A stretch of DNA of 64,000 bases from Paractinoplanes bogorensis (GTDB lineage: Bacteria > Actinomycetota > Actinomycetes > Mycobacteriales > Micromonosporaceae). The notes beneath the pieces were generated by a model. It was not told the DNA's origin, searched no databases, and saw only the letters and a program-made list of their open reading frames with translations. How positions within the stretch are numbered: position 1 is the stretch's first letter; each line of letters opens with the position of its first letter. Made by a program: the position numbers and the translations under genes. The stretch lies in contig NZ_JAHKKG010000004.1 in NCBI RefSeq assembly GCF_018829635.1, positions 558,001 through 622,000 of the forward strand. The letters are read 5' to 3'. Below, one piece after another: positions 51,930 to 61,247 of this stretch.

Positions 51930-53551
51930 GACTTGGTGACGTCGTTGAGCCGCAGGAAGCTCTCCGAGGTGAACGCGAAGCCCTGCACCCGGTCGCTGAC
52001 CCCGGCGTTCTGCAGTCGCTCGAACAGCGGGAAGACCACGCCCTGATCGATCAGATAGTCCTGCAGTTCGGCGTAGGAAGACGAAGTCTGCGCGGCGTCC
52101 GTGGTCTCGAGCGCCTTGCGGAACAGATCCTGGATGCCCTTGGTGACCGCGGGCGAGGCCGACCGCTGGGCCAGGGCCTTGGAGTTGGCCACGTCCGGGT
52201 TGAGGATGAACTGCAGCGCGCCCGGATCGGCCCGGGTGAAGTAGGTCTGGGCCAGGTCGTAGCTGCCCTCGGTGGTGTAGGTGGCCTGCTGCGCGGTGGT
52301 CAGCGTGCGCAGTTCGAGGTTGATGCCGGCCTGCTTGAGCTGAGCCTGCAGCAGTTCGGCGCCGGCGCTGAACGCGGTGATCGGATACTCGATCGTCAGT
52401 TCGGTGCCGTTCCTGGCCCGGAACCCGTTGGCGCCGACGGTCCAGCCCGCGTCGTCGAGCAGCTTCTGCGCGCCGGGCAGGTCGTAGGCGAGCTTGGCCG
52501 ACTCCGATTTGAAGTGCGGCGTCGTCGAGTTGAAGGCGCCCTGGATCACCGGGTAGTCCGGACCGAAGACCGTTTGCGCGTACGTCTTGAGGTCGATCGC
52601 CTTGTACAACGCCTTGCGCACGGCCGCGTCGGCCAGCGGGCGGCCCGCCGTGGTGTTGGGGAACAGCGCGTACGCGACACCCGGCAGCGCCCGCTTCTCC
52701 ACCTTGTCGCCGGATTTCGTGATCAGCGCCGTGTCCTGTGGCGTGAACGGGTTGCGCGGCCAGGCGATGTCGGTGGCGCCGCTGATCAGGTTGCCGGTGC
52801 GGACGCTGTCCTCGGCCACATAGTTGAAGACGACCTTCTCGAGTTTCGCCTCGCCCTTGTTCTGCACCAGATCGGAGCCCCAGGCGTAGCCGGCTCGCTT
52901 GGTCAGCACGGTCTCGACCTTGGGCGTGTAGTGGTCGAGCACGAACAGGCCCGAGCCGACGACGCCCTTACCGGCGCAGCGCTCGGCCGGCGTCGACCGG
53001 AACTCGGCCGGGTCGGTGATGGCCAGGTTGGTCGTCGAGGTGGCCTGCAGGAACGACGAGTTGGGCTTGCTCAGCTGGAACTGCACGGTCAGCGGGCCGA
53101 CCGCCTTGGCCCCGGTCAGACCCTGCACATAGGAGGCGCCGAACGCGGCGCCGTTGGTCGCCTTGACCGTGGCGATCCAGCCCGCGGCGTTGTCGGCGAC
53201 CGCCTGCGCGTCCAGCTTCTTGCCGTTGCTGAAGGTGACGCCGTCGCGGAGCTTGAACGTGTAGGTCCGGCCGTCCGGGCTGATCTCCCAGCTCTGCGCG
53301 AGCCAGGGCACGATCTTGCCGGTCTCCGGGTCCTGGTCGGTCAGCGAGTCGGCGAAGTTGCGGATGATCGACCGGTGCTCGATCCAGTAGACCTGGAACG
53401 GGTCGATGCACGAGAACGACGGGTTGTCCGGCCAGAACGAGACCTTGAGCGTGCTGCCCGCGGCGCCGGCCGTCTCGTCGGCGCCGCTGCCGCACGCGGT
53501 CAGCGCCAGCAGGGTGGCGGCGGTCGCGGCAAGGGGTTTCACGAACTTCAT
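51926..53551 (-). CDS. Family 5 ABC substrate-binding lipoprotein
   Basis: 541 residues. Lipobox LTAC (MKFVKPLAATAATLLALTAC), then a family 5 (peptide/nickel/opine-type) fold: IVPWLAQSWEISPDGRTYTF, LRDGVTFSNGKKL and DAAVRKALYKAIDL. Binds the ligand outside the cell and presents it to DppB/DppC. AAGGA precedes the ATG. Start overlaps the flavoprotein stop by 4 bp. Confidence 0.91.
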   Translation of the reverse strand: MKFVKPLAATAATLLALTACGSGADETAGAAGSTLKVSFWPDNPSFSCIDPFQVYWIEHRSIIRNFADSLTDQDPETGKIVPWLAQSWEISPDGRTYTFKLRDGVTFSNGKKLDAQAVADNAAGWIATVKATNGAAFGASYVQGLTGAKAVGPLTVQFQLSKPNSSFLQATSTTNLAITDPAEFRSTPAERCAGKGVVGSGLFVLDHYTPKVETVLTKRAGYAWGSDLVQNKGEAKLEKVVFNYVAEDSVRTGNLISGATDIAWPRNPFTPQDTALITKSGDKVEKRALPGVAYALFPNTTAGRPLADAAVRKALYKAIDLKTYAQTVFGPDYPVIQGAFNSTTPHFKSESAKLAYDLPGAQKLLDDAGWTVGANGFRARNGTELTIEYPITAFSAGAELLQAQLKQAGINLELRTLTTAQQATYTTEGSYDLAQTYFTRADPGALQFILNPDVANSKALAQRSASPAVTKGIQDLFRKALETTDAAQTSSSYAELQDYLIDQGVVFPLFERLQNAGVSDRVQGFAFTSESFLRLNDVTKS

Positions 53552-54690
53552 CGGGGGGTGTCCTTCAACAGTCGTCGTCCACTGGCAAGGACCACGGCGT
53601 CCTCCTGAGGGGGGTGCACGCGAATGCAGAGCGCGTCGCGCAGGTGTCGTTCGAGGCTGTGGTGCCGGGACAGACCCGGGTTGCCGAGGGCGGCCACCGC
53701 GGTCTGGGTCGCGGCGATCACCGAGCGGGCGATGGCGACCTTGACGGCCGACAGGTTGGGTTTCTCGCCCGCCTCGACGCGCAGCAGGGCGCCGTGCAGC
53801 AGGGTCTCCGCCTGTTCGATCTGCAGGTCGATCTCGCCGGCCACGGCCTGGATGCGCTCGGTCTCGGCGATCGGCTGGCCGAGGGCGGCGGGCACGCGGG
53901 AGCGTGCGAAGGCGGCGAACGCCGTACGGGCGGCCCGCGCGACGCCGATGTAGAGGGCCGGATGCCCGAAGCTGCCCGCGCTCGCCGCCGCGGCCGGGTC
54001 GCGATAGACACCGTCCGGGCCGCGCGGGATCTCGGCGAAGGCGCCGGCCGGCACCCGCACGTTCTCGTAGACGACGTCGTGCGTGTTGGAGGCGCGCAGC
54101 CCGAGGTGGTCCCAGGTGTCGATCCAGGTGATGCCGGGACGGTCGCCCGGCACGATCACGTGGCCGACCCGCTCGCCGTCGGTGGCCCACACCACGTGAT
54201 AGGCCAGACCCCGGCCCCCGGTCGCGTACGCCTTGTGCCCGTTCACCAGGAGAGAGTCGCCGTCCCGGGTGACCGTCGTCCTCGGTAGCCCGCCGCGGGC
54301 CGGCGCGCCTAGTTCGGGTTCGGCCCGGATGGCGTTGGCGAGGGCCGGACCGTCGGCCGACCGGCGCAGCAGGTCTTCGTAGTACGACTCGGGCCAGCTG
54401 GGCTGACTGGCGTGTGTGGCCAGCAGGTTGGCCGCGAGCAGCCCGACCGACGCGTCCCCTTCGCCGATCGCGGTGAGGATGCGGGCCGCCTGACGTGCTC
54501 CGACGCCCGGCCCGCCGTACCGCCGGCCGACCGTGGCGGTGAGCAGGCCGGCCCGGTGCGCGGCCTCGACACCCTTGGCCGGGAAGTCGCCGGTGCGGTC
54601 GTACTCGGCCGCGGTCGACGCGATCTCGGCGGTGACCAGGGCCAGCGCGTCGTCGGAGAGATCGGGCTGGGGGAACCGGAGCGTGGTCAC
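53548..54690 (-). CDS. Acyl-CoA dehydrogenase-like flavoprotein (DszC/SfnB type)
   Basis: 380 residues. Acyl-CoA dehydrogenase fold (RYGGPGVGARQAARILTAIGEGDAS, GHKAYATGG, VPAGAFAEIP) but without an obvious catalytic Glu loop for thioester dehydrogenation. Members such as DszC and SfnB act as flavin-dependent monooxygenases on sulfur compounds. GTG 54690 overlaps the LLM gene's TGA. Together with the LLM monooxygenase this points to oxidation of an organosulfur compound. Confidence 0.83.
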   Translation of the reverse strand: MTTLRFPQPDLSDDALALVTAEIASTAAEYDRTGDFPAKGVEAAHRAGLLTATVGRRYGGPGVGARQAARILTAIGEGDASVGLLAANLLATHASQPSWPESYYEDLLRRSADGPALANAIRAEPELGAPARGGLPRTTVTRDGDSLLVNGHKAYATGGRGLAYHVVWATDGERVGHVIVPGDRPGITWIDTWDHLGLRASNTHDVVYENVRVPAGAFAEIPRGPDGVYRDPAAAASAGSFGHPALYIGVARAARTAFAAFARSRVPAALGQPIAETERIQAVAGEIDLQIEQAETLLHGALLRVEAGEKPNLSAVKVAIARSVIAATQTAVAALGNPGLSRHHSLERHLRDALCIRVHPPQEDAVVLASGRRLLKDTPR

Positions 54691-55865
54691 GACCGGCCGG
54701 CCGTGGCGAGCCGGGCGTACTCGGGCGCGTAGTTGCCCGGGTGCCGGCCCTGGAACCCGCTGCGGCGGCCGGTGGCTGTGCGGTGGGCGATCTCCTCGCG
54801 TACGAGGGGAAGGATGTATCTGCCGTAGTCGACCGCGTCGGCCAGCGTGTCGTAGCCCCGGATCGAGACCAGCGACGCGCCCTGGTCGACGTAGTCGAGG
54901 ATCGCCGCCGCCACCGTCTCGGGCGAACCCACGAGCGCGGTCGAGGCTCCGGCCGCGTTCGTCACCGCCGCCGTCTTGGTCCACAAGGCCCGGTCGTAGA
55001 GCTCGGCCCGCTCGGCGAAGGCCAGCGCGCGCTGCGAGCCGGCGTTCTGCGGTGTCCCGCCGGGCCGCGCGCCGGAGGCGATCCGCTGGACGTACTCGTG
55101 GGCCTTCTCCCAGGCCAGGGCGTCGGTCCGGGCGATGATCGGGCGGAACGTGACCCAGATGCGGGGGAGCGTGGTGCGCCCGGCCGCGCGGGCCAGGTCG
55201 TGCACCCGGTCGATCTCGCTGCGCAGGTCGGCGAGGGGCTCGCCCCAGAAGCTGAAGATGTCGGCCTTCTCGCCGCCGACCGCGAACGCCTCGTCCGACT
55301 GGCCGCCGATCGAGATCGGGATCGGTGACTCGTAGGGCGCGAAGCCGGGGCCGAAGTCGTCGAACTTGTAGAACTCGCCGTCGTGGCTGAACGGGGCCGG
55401 CTCGGTCCACGAGCGGCGCAGGACGTCGATGTATTCCGACGTGCGGGCGTACCGGCGGTTCTTGGGCAGGTAGTCGCCCTGGCGGGCCTGCTCGGCGTCG
55501 TTGCCGCCGGAGATCAGGTGGACGACCGCGCGGCCCTCGGTGAGCTGGTCGAGGGTGGCCAGCTTCTGCGCGCCGACCGTCGGGGGAGTGGTGTTGGGGC
55601 GCAGGGCGACGATCGGCTTGATCCGCTCGGTGAGCTGCCCGACCGCGCCGGCCACGACGAACGGGTCGGCCGTGCCCGAGCCGTAGGGGAGCAGCGTGTA
55701 GTCGTAGCCGCCCTCCTCGAGCGCGGCAACGTAGCGGCGGAAGTAGGGCAGGTCGATGCCCCGGCTCGGGATCGGCTCGAGTTCGGTCGACGGGTTCAGG
55801 TGCGAGAGGCTGATGAACTCGACCTCGGGCGAGGCGGTCGTCGGGATGCTGTCGTCAAAGCTCAT
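54687..55865 (-). CDS. LLM-class FMN-dependent monooxygenase (SsuD-like)
   Basis: 392 residues. Luciferase-like monooxygenase fold with SHLNPSTELEPIPSRGID near the start, VALRPNTTPPTVGAQKLATLDQL, HLISGGNDAEQARQGD and FSFWGEPLADL. Alkanesulfonate monooxygenase-type enzymes release sulfite from sulfonates, using FMNH2. First gene of the six-gene operon. Its promoter region (55866-56002) contains a strong inverted repeat at 55888-55921. Confidence 0.88.
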   Translation of the reverse strand: MSFDDSIPTTASPEVEFISLSHLNPSTELEPIPSRGIDLPYFRRYVAALEEGGYDYTLLPYGSGTADPFVVAGAVGQLTERIKPIVALRPNTTPPTVGAQKLATLDQLTEGRAVVHLISGGNDAEQARQGDYLPKNRRYARTSEYIDVLRRSWTEPAPFSHDGEFYKFDDFGPGFAPYESPIPISIGGQSDEAFAVGGEKADIFSFWGEPLADLRSEIDRVHDLARAAGRTTLPRIWVTFRPIIARTDALAWEKAHEYVQRIASGARPGGTPQNAGSQRALAFAERAELYDRALWTKTAAVTNAAGASTALVGSPETVAAAILDYVDQGASLVSIRGYDTLADAVDYGRYILPLVREEIAHRTATGRRSGFQGRHPGNYAPEYARLATAGRS

Positions 55866-55887
55866 GGTCGGTCCTCAGAACGCGCCG

Positions 55888-55921
55888 AATACCTACAACA
55901 CCTAGTAACCTAGTAGGTATT
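55888..55921. promoter_or_regulatory. Inverted repeat operator before the organosulfur operon
   Basis: AATACCTAC (55888-55896) and GTAGGTATT (55913-55921) are perfect 9-bp arms. Between them, CCTAGTA occurs twice (55901-55907 and 55909-55915), and ACCTA-G-TAGGT makes a smaller dyad. On the minus strand a possible -35 TTGGAC (55932-55937) and -10 TACTAG (55910-55915), spaced 16 nt, overlap it, so a bound repressor would block the promoter. Regulator unknown. Confidence 0.55.
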
Positions 55922-56002
55922 AGCGGGACCTGTCCAACAGCAAATGGCAATCGCTGCGATCGCGGACGCTTATCGATCGCGGGCGGCTGTCATGCTGGGC
56001 CG

Positions 56003-57259
56003 GTGAGCGTCGAGGCCGAGCTGCGGGCGGAGTTCGACCGGGGGGAGCGCCAGGAGACCGCGGTCTTCAACGTCCTCCCGTACGCGCTGCTGGCCGCGGC
56101 CACCCTGCTGACCCTGCTGCAGCCCCTCTGGGGCGCGCCGGTGCGGCTTCCGGTGGTGCTCGCCCTGGCGGGCGCGGTCACGCTGTGGATGCTGTGGTTC
56201 CACACCCTCCACCCGCAGGGCCGGATGGGCCTCTATTACGTGGGTCTGATGGGCCTCACCACCGGTCTCGTGGCTCTGGCCCCGGTCTACGGCCTCTTCG
56301 CGTTCGCCGGCTACCCCCAGGCGTTCGCCTACCTGTCCGGCCGTTGGCGCTACGCCGGTGCCGCCGCCACGGCTACGGTCTCGGCGGTGGCCTACCTGGG
56401 CGGCGCGGCCGGCCTCGCCGCCGGGGCCTGGTGGGAATGGCTGGCCGTCAGCGCGATCAGCATCGCGCTGGCCTCGGTGTTCTTCGCGTTCAGCGAGCGG
56501 GTCGACGTCCGCGACCACCGGCAGAAGCGGGCGCTGGCCGCGCTGCGTGAGTCCCAGCTCGAGCTGCAGGCGGCTCTGGCCGAGAACGCCGAGCTGCACG
56601 CCCGCCTGCTCGAGTCGGCCCGTGCGGCCGGGGTGCTCGACGAGCGGCAGCGGATGGCGCGCGAGTTCCACGACACCGTGGCCCAGGGACTGGCCGGCAT
56701 CGTGACCCAGCTCCAGGCGGCCGAGCCGGATCTGGACGGGCCGCCGGCCGCCCTCGGGCACGTGGGCGCCGCGATCGACCTGGCCCGCGACAGCCTGGCC
56801 GAGACCCGCCGCACGGTCCACGCCGTGCAACCGGCGATGCTGGCCGAGGCCGAGCTTCCGGCGGCGATCGGCGACGTGGCCCGGCGCTGGGGCGACGCCC
56901 ACCGGATCGACGTCGAGCTGACCATCACCGGCGACCCCCGCCCGATGCACCCCGACGTCGAGCTGGCGCTGCTCCGGACCGCGCAGGAGGCCCTGGCCAA
57001 CGTGGCCAAGCACGCCGGCGCCGGGCGGGTCGGGCTGACCCTGTCGTACCTGGACGATCTGGTGACCCTCGACGTCCGCGACGACGGGGCCGGCTTCGTG
57101 CCCGGCACGACGTGGGCCGGCGACGCCGCCCGGGGCGGGTTCGGGCTGGCCGGCATGCGGCAGCGGGTGCAGCGGCTGGCCGGCCGGCTCGAGATCGAGT
57201 CGGAGCCGGGCGGCGGCACGGCGATCTCGGTGGCCGTTCCGGCGATCCCGGCCGGTTGA
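56003..57259 (+). CDS. Orphan NarL-type sensor histidine kinase
   Basis: 418 residues. Four or five transmembrane helices in residues 24-165, a short coiled linker, HisKA_3 dimerisation domain with REFHDTVAQGLAGI (phospho-acceptor H223) and a HATPase_c domain (TAQEALANVAKHA, VRDDGAGF, GFGLAGMRQRV). GTG start. These kinases normally pair with a LuxR/NarL response regulator in the same operon; none is present here, so its partner must lie elsewhere. Confidence 0.92.
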   Translation: MSVEAELRAEFDRGERQETAVFNVLPYALLAAATLLTLLQPLWGAPVRLPVVLALAGAVTLWMLWFHTLHPQGRMGLYYVGLMGLTTGLVALAPVYGLFAFAGYPQAFAYLSGRWRYAGAAATATVSAVAYLGGAAGLAAGAWWEWLAVSAISIALASVFFAFSERVDVRDHRQKRALAALRESQLELQAALAENAELHARLLESARAAGVLDERQRMAREFHDTVAQGLAGIVTQLQAAEPDLDGPPAALGHVGAAIDLARDSLAETRRTVHAVQPAMLAEAELPAAIGDVARRWGDAHRIDVELTITGDPRPMHPDVELALLRTAQEALANVAKHAGAGRVGLTLSYLDDLVTLDVRDDGAGFVPGTTWAGDAARGGFGLAGMRQRVQRLAGRLEIESEPGGGTAISVAVPAIPAG

Positions 57260-57295
57260 CACGTCACGCACAGCAACGTGTCGTATCGTCGTCCG

Positions 57296-57904
57296 ATGCC
57301 CGAACCCGTGAAGAACCGCGGCCACGCCGCCCCGCCGCTCAAGACCAAGGCCGAGAAGCGGGCCGAGGCGAAAGTGGCCAAGGCGCGGGCCCGGCAGCGG
57401 GCCAAGCGCCGCCAGATGCTGCAGGTGGCCGGGGTCGTCGTGATCGTGCTGGCCCTGATCGGCGGACTGGTCTTCTGGATCGGGAGCTCGGGCTCGTCAC
57501 CGGCCTCGTCACCGTCCACGGCGCCCTCGTCCGGCTCGGCGCTCAGCCAGAAGCCGGTCGTGACCGCGGGCACCGGCACGCTCACCGCGCTCAAGTCGGC
57601 CACGCTGATCGAGGGCACCGGCGCGGCGGTCCAGTCGGGCCAGACGCTCGAGGTCAACTACGTCGGTGTCACCTTCAAGGACGGCAAGGAGTTCGACTCG
57701 TCCTGGACGGGCGGTCAGCCGTTCAGCTTCACGGTCGGCACGGGCAACGTGATCAAGGGCTGGGACCAGGGACTCGTCGGGGTCAAGGTGGGCAGCCGGG
57801 TCCAGCTCGACATCCCGGCCGACCTGGCCTACGGCGAGAACCCGAGTGGCGGGCAGCCGGCCGGCGCGTTGCGATTCGTCGTCGACGTGCTGTCAGCCGC
57901 GTGA
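57296..57904 (+). CDS. Membrane-anchored FKBP-type peptidyl-prolyl isomerase
   Basis: 202 residues. Charged cytoplasmic N-terminus (Lys/Arg/Ala), one transmembrane helix (VAGVVVIVLALIGGLVFWI), a Ser/Pro linker, then an FKBP domain with VNYVGVTFKDGKEFDSSW, FSFTVGTGNVIKGWDQGLVG and PADLAYG. It is an extracytoplasmic protein-folding factor anchored in the membrane. ATG at 57296 chosen over an upstream in-frame GTG at 57278. Confidence 0.88.
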   Translation: MPEPVKNRGHAAPPLKTKAEKRAEAKVAKARARQRAKRRQMLQVAGVVVIVLALIGGLVFWIGSSGSSPASSPSTAPSSGSALSQKPVVTAGTGTLTALKSATLIEGTGAAVQSGQTLEVNYVGVTFKDGKEFDSSWTGGQPFSFTVGTGNVIKGWDQGLVGVKVGSRVQLDIPADLAYGENPSGGQPAGALRFVVDVLSAA

Positions 57905-57954
57905 ACGGACCGGCTTACCGAGCGGGTCACCGGGGGAGCGGCTAGCGTCGGGTC

Positions 57955-59931
57955 ATGACTCGTCGCATCGGCCGCATTCCCGTCGTCGACGTCGCCCCGA
58001 TCGTGGACGGCGGCAACCGGCCCGCCAAATCCGTGGTGGGCGAGGAGTTCGAGGTCACCGCCACGGTGTTCCGCGAGGGCCACGACGCCGTCAACGCCAC
58101 CGTCGTGCTGCTCGACCCGGCCGGCCGGGAGCAGCGCCTGCCCATGACGAGAGTGAACGCCGGCCTGGACGCCTGGTCGGCGACCGTCGCGGCCGACCGG
58201 GCCGGCCACTGGACCTACCGGGTCGAGGGGTGGTCCGACCCGTACGGGACCTGGAACCACGACGCCGTCATCAAGGTCGGCGCCGGCGTGGACGTCGACC
58301 TGATGCTCGAGGAGGGCGCCCGCGTCCTGGAACGGGCCGTCGCCGAGGTGTCCCGCACCAAGGAACAGGCGACCGTGCTCGAAGAGGCGGCGACCGCCCT
58401 GCGTGATTCTGCGAACTCCCCGGGCGTACGCCTGAACGCCGGTCTTTCTTCGGCTGTGGTGCACGAGCTGCGCGAACGCCCGCTCCGCGACTTCGTCTCG
58501 CCCGGAGTCGATCTGCCCTGGCTGGTCGAGCGCGAGCTGGCCCTCTACGGCGCCTGGTACGAGTTCTTCCCGCGCTCCGAGGGCGCCCACTTCGACGAGT
58601 CGGCCGGCGGATGGGTCAGCGGCACCTTCCGCACCGCCGCCGAACGTCTGCCGGCCGTGGCCGCGATGGGCTTCGACGTCATCTACATGACCCCGATCCA
58701 CCCGATCGGCCGGATCAACCGCAAGGGCCGCAACAACAGCCTCAAATCCGAAGAGCACGACCCCGGTTCCCCGTACGCTATCGGCTCCGTCGACGGTGGA
58801 CATGACGCCATCCATCCCGACCTCGGCACCTTCGACGACTTCGACGCGTTCGTGGCCGAGGCCCGCCGTCTCGGGCTCGAGGTCGCGCTCGACCTGGCCC
58901 TCAACTGCGCGCCGGACCACCCGTGGGTCACCTCGCACCCGGAGTGGTTCACCACCCGGGCCGACGGGACGATCGCCTACGCCGAGAACCCGCCCAAGAA
59001 GTACCAGGACATCTATCCGCTGAACTTCGACAACGACCCCGCGGGCATCTACGCCGAGATGCGCCGGGTCGTCCAGGTCTGGATCGACCACGGCGTCACC
59101 GTGTTCCGGGTGGACAATCCGCACACCAAGCCGACCGAGTTCTGGGAGTGGCTGATCGCCGACGTGGCCGTCGACCACCCGGACATCGTCTGGCTGGCCG
59201 AGGCGTTCACCCGTCCGCCGATGATGCACAACCTGGCCAAGGTGGGCTTCCAGCAGTCGTACACGTACTACTCGTGGCGGCACTCCAAGACCGAGATCGA
59301 GGAGTACCTGCGTGAGCTGTCCGGCCCCGCGTCGGCCTACATGCGACCCAGCTTCTGGCCCACCACGCACGACATCCTGACCCCGTTCATGCAACGCAGC
59401 GGCCCGCCCGGGTGGGTCATGCGGGCCGCGCTGGCCGCGACGCTGGTGCCCACGTACGGCATCTACGCCGGCTACGAGCTGGTGGAAAATGTGGCCCGCC
59501 CCGGCGCCGAGGAACAGATCGACAACGAGAAGTACCAGTACAAGAACCGCCGCTGGGCCGAGCGCGGCGGCCGGTCGCTGGCGCCGCTCCTGACCCGGCT
59601 GAACGAGATCCGGCGGGCCCACCCGGCCCTGCACTGGCTGCGCAACCTGCGCTTCCACACCGCCGACAACCCCGACGTGCTGGTCTTCTCGAAGGCCCGG
59701 CGGGTCTACGACCGCGACGACGTCATCCTGGTCGTGGCCAACCTCGACCCGTCGGTGACCCGCGAGACGACGCTCCACCTCACCATGCCCGACCTGGGCC
59801 TGGGCTGGACCGACACGTTCGTGGCGCACGACCTGATCACCGGACAGCACTGGAACTGGGGCGAGCACGCCTTCGTCCGCCTGGGACCGGAGACCGAGGC
59901 CGTCCACATCATCCACGTCACGCCATACTGA
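57955..59931 (+). CDS. glgE: Alpha-1,4-glucan:maltose-1-phosphate maltosyltransferase GlgE
   Basis: 658 residues, full length. GlgE extends alpha-1,4-glucans using maltose-1-phosphate. Visible blocks: N-terminal beta domain, VIYMTPIHPIGRINRKGRNN, catalytic nucleophile Asp in FRVDNPHTKP, acid/base Glu in WLAEAFTRPPMMH, and YKNRRW. Belongs to GH13 subfamily 3. TreS, Mak or GlgB genes that usually feed it are not in the window. A DUF402 gene follows after 6 bp. Confidence 0.93.
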   Translation: MTRRIGRIPVVDVAPIVDGGNRPAKSVVGEEFEVTATVFREGHDAVNATVVLLDPAGREQRLPMTRVNAGLDAWSATVAADRAGHWTYRVEGWSDPYGTWNHDAVIKVGAGVDVDLMLEEGARVLERAVAEVSRTKEQATVLEEAATALRDSANSPGVRLNAGLSSAVVHELRERPLRDFVSPGVDLPWLVERELALYGAWYEFFPRSEGAHFDESAGGWVSGTFRTAAERLPAVAAMGFDVIYMTPIHPIGRINRKGRNNSLKSEEHDPGSPYAIGSVDGGHDAIHPDLGTFDDFDAFVAEARRLGLEVALDLALNCAPDHPWVTSHPEWFTTRADGTIAYAENPPKKYQDIYPLNFDNDPAGIYAEMRRVVQVWIDHGVTVFRVDNPHTKPTEFWEWLIADVAVDHPDIVWLAEAFTRPPMMHNLAKVGFQQSYTYYSWRHSKTEIEEYLRELSGPASAYMRPSFWPTTHDILTPFMQRSGPPGWVMRAALAATLVPTYGIYAGYELVENVARPGAEEQIDNEKYQYKNRRWAERGGRSLAPLLTRLNEIRRAHPALHWLRNLRFHTADNPDVLVFSKARRVYDRDDVILVVANLDPSVTRETTLHLTMPDLGLGWTDTFVAHDLITGQHWNWGEHAFVRLGPETEAVHIIHVTPY

Positions 59932-59937
59932 CGCACT

Positions 59938-60423
59938 GTGCGTCTACACAAGATCAAGCGTCCCGGCGGCCTCTACACGTTCGACTTCTCCACGGTCGCC
60001 GAGGACGACGACGGCACGTGGCTGCTGGCCCCGATCGGCTCGCCGTGGCGGGCCCCGCACGACTCCGGCCGGTCCACGGTGCCGGTGGTCGTGCTGCTGG
60101 CCACCGGCCGTCCGTGGGCGACCTGGTGGGTCGGCGACCCGGCCGACCGGCGGCTCGAGATCGACGTGTGCCTGCCGCCGACCCGCATCGAGGAGGGCTG
60201 GCAGTACGTCGACCTCGAACTCGACCCGGTGCTGCACCGGGACGGGAACCGCGTCGAGATCGAGGACTGGGACGAGTACGACGAGTCGATCCGTACCGGG
60301 AACATGACCTCCGACGACGCCAAGCTCGCCCTGGTCACGGCCGAGGGTTGTGCCCAGTTGCTCCGCCGCCGCTCCGAGCCCTGGCTGGAACGGGGCTGGA
60401 AACTGCTGGCCGATGCCGGTTGA
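59938..60423 (+). CDS. DUF402 family protein (putative nucleotide phosphatase)
   Basis: 161 residues. DUF402 pattern: N-terminal KRPGGLYTFDFSTV, WYLDL-like DLELDPVLHRDGNRVEIEDWDEYDE acid-rich stretch with several Asp/Glu that bind Mg in characterised homologues. Members hydrolyse nucleoside di- and triphosphates. GTG start 6 bp after glgE, so likely on the same transcript. Its 3' end overlaps the convergent SDR gene by 89 bp. Confidence 0.8.
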   Translation: MRLHKIKRPGGLYTFDFSTVAEDDDGTWLLAPIGSPWRAPHDSGRSTVPVVVLLATGRPWATWWVGDPADRRLEIDVCLPPTRIEEGWQYVDLELDPVLHRDGNRVEIEDWDEYDESIRTGNMTSDDAKLALVTAEGCAQLLRRRSEPWLERGWKLLADAG

Positions 60424-61231
60424 CGGTCGTGGCGATGAGCCGGTCGAGGGCCCGGTCGGGCAGGATCCGGGTCAGCCGGGTCAGCGCGGCCGCATCACGC
60501 CCGACGGTGTAGCGGGTACGCGGCCGGCGGCTGGTCACCGCCGTGGCGATGACCCGGGCGGCGGTCTCCGCACTGACCCCCGACCCGGTGCCCGAGGCCA
60601 TCAGCGAGTTGATCGCGTGGACGAGGCCGCCGTAGCGGCCGGTCTGTTCCGGGGTCATCCCGTCGGCCAGGCGGTTGGCGGTGGCGATGCCGCGGCCGGC
60701 GATCTCGGTGCGCACGCCGCCGGGCTCGATCACGACCACGCGCATGCCCAGTGGCTCGACCTCACGGCGAAGTGAGTCGCTCACGGCCTCGAGAGCGAAC
60801 TTCGTTCCCGCGTACGCCCCATAGGTGGGCATCGCCGCCCGTCCGCCCACCGAACTGATGTTGATCACCCGGCCCCCGCTGCGCAACAGCGCGGGCAGCA
60901 GCGCCTGCGTGACGGCGACGTGCCCGAACAGGTTGACCTCGAACGTCCACCGCCACTGATCCATCGGCAGCGTCTCGACCGGCGCGTTGACCTGGATGCC
61001 GGCGTTGTTGACGAGTGCCCGCAGCGGTCGCTCGTCGTCGGCCACGCGGGCCCTCAGCGCCTCGATGTGGGCGGGCTCGGTGATGTCGAGGATCACCGGC
61101 TCGACACCCGGGCCGGCGTCCTGCTCGCGCCGCACCCCGGCCAGCACGTGAAAACCCTGGCGGGCCAGTTCGCGGGCGGTGGCCGCGCCTATCCCGGTGG
61201 ATGCTCCGGTCACCACGACCAGCTGGGTCAT
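60335..61231 (-). CDS. SDR-family oxidoreductase, divergent from TetR (second)
   Basis: 298 residues. TGASTGIGAAT cofactor loop, NNAGIQVN, ISSVGGR and AYAGTK (YxxxK). Last 25 residues are a basic, low-complexity tail. ATG at 61231. Divergent from the TetR-family gene at 61300 with a 12-bp-armed palindrome between them. The 3' overlap with the DUF402 gene (89 bp) is the largest in the window. Confidence 0.88.
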   Translation of the reverse strand: MTQLVVVTGASTGIGAATARELARQGFHVLAGVRREQDAGPGVEPVILDITEPAHIEALRARVADDERPLRALVNNAGIQVNAPVETLPMDQWRWTFEVNLFGHVAVTQALLPALLRSGGRVINISSVGGRAAMPTYGAYAGTKFALEAVSDSLRREVEPLGMRVVVIEPGGVRTEIAGRGIATANRLADGMTPEQTGRYGGLVHAINSLMASGTGSGVSAETAARVIATAVTSRRPRTRYTVGRDAAALTRLTRILPDRALDRLIATTVNRHRPAVSSPVPARARSGGGATGHNPRP

Positions 61232-61247
61232 GTGTCGCTCCCGTCGT

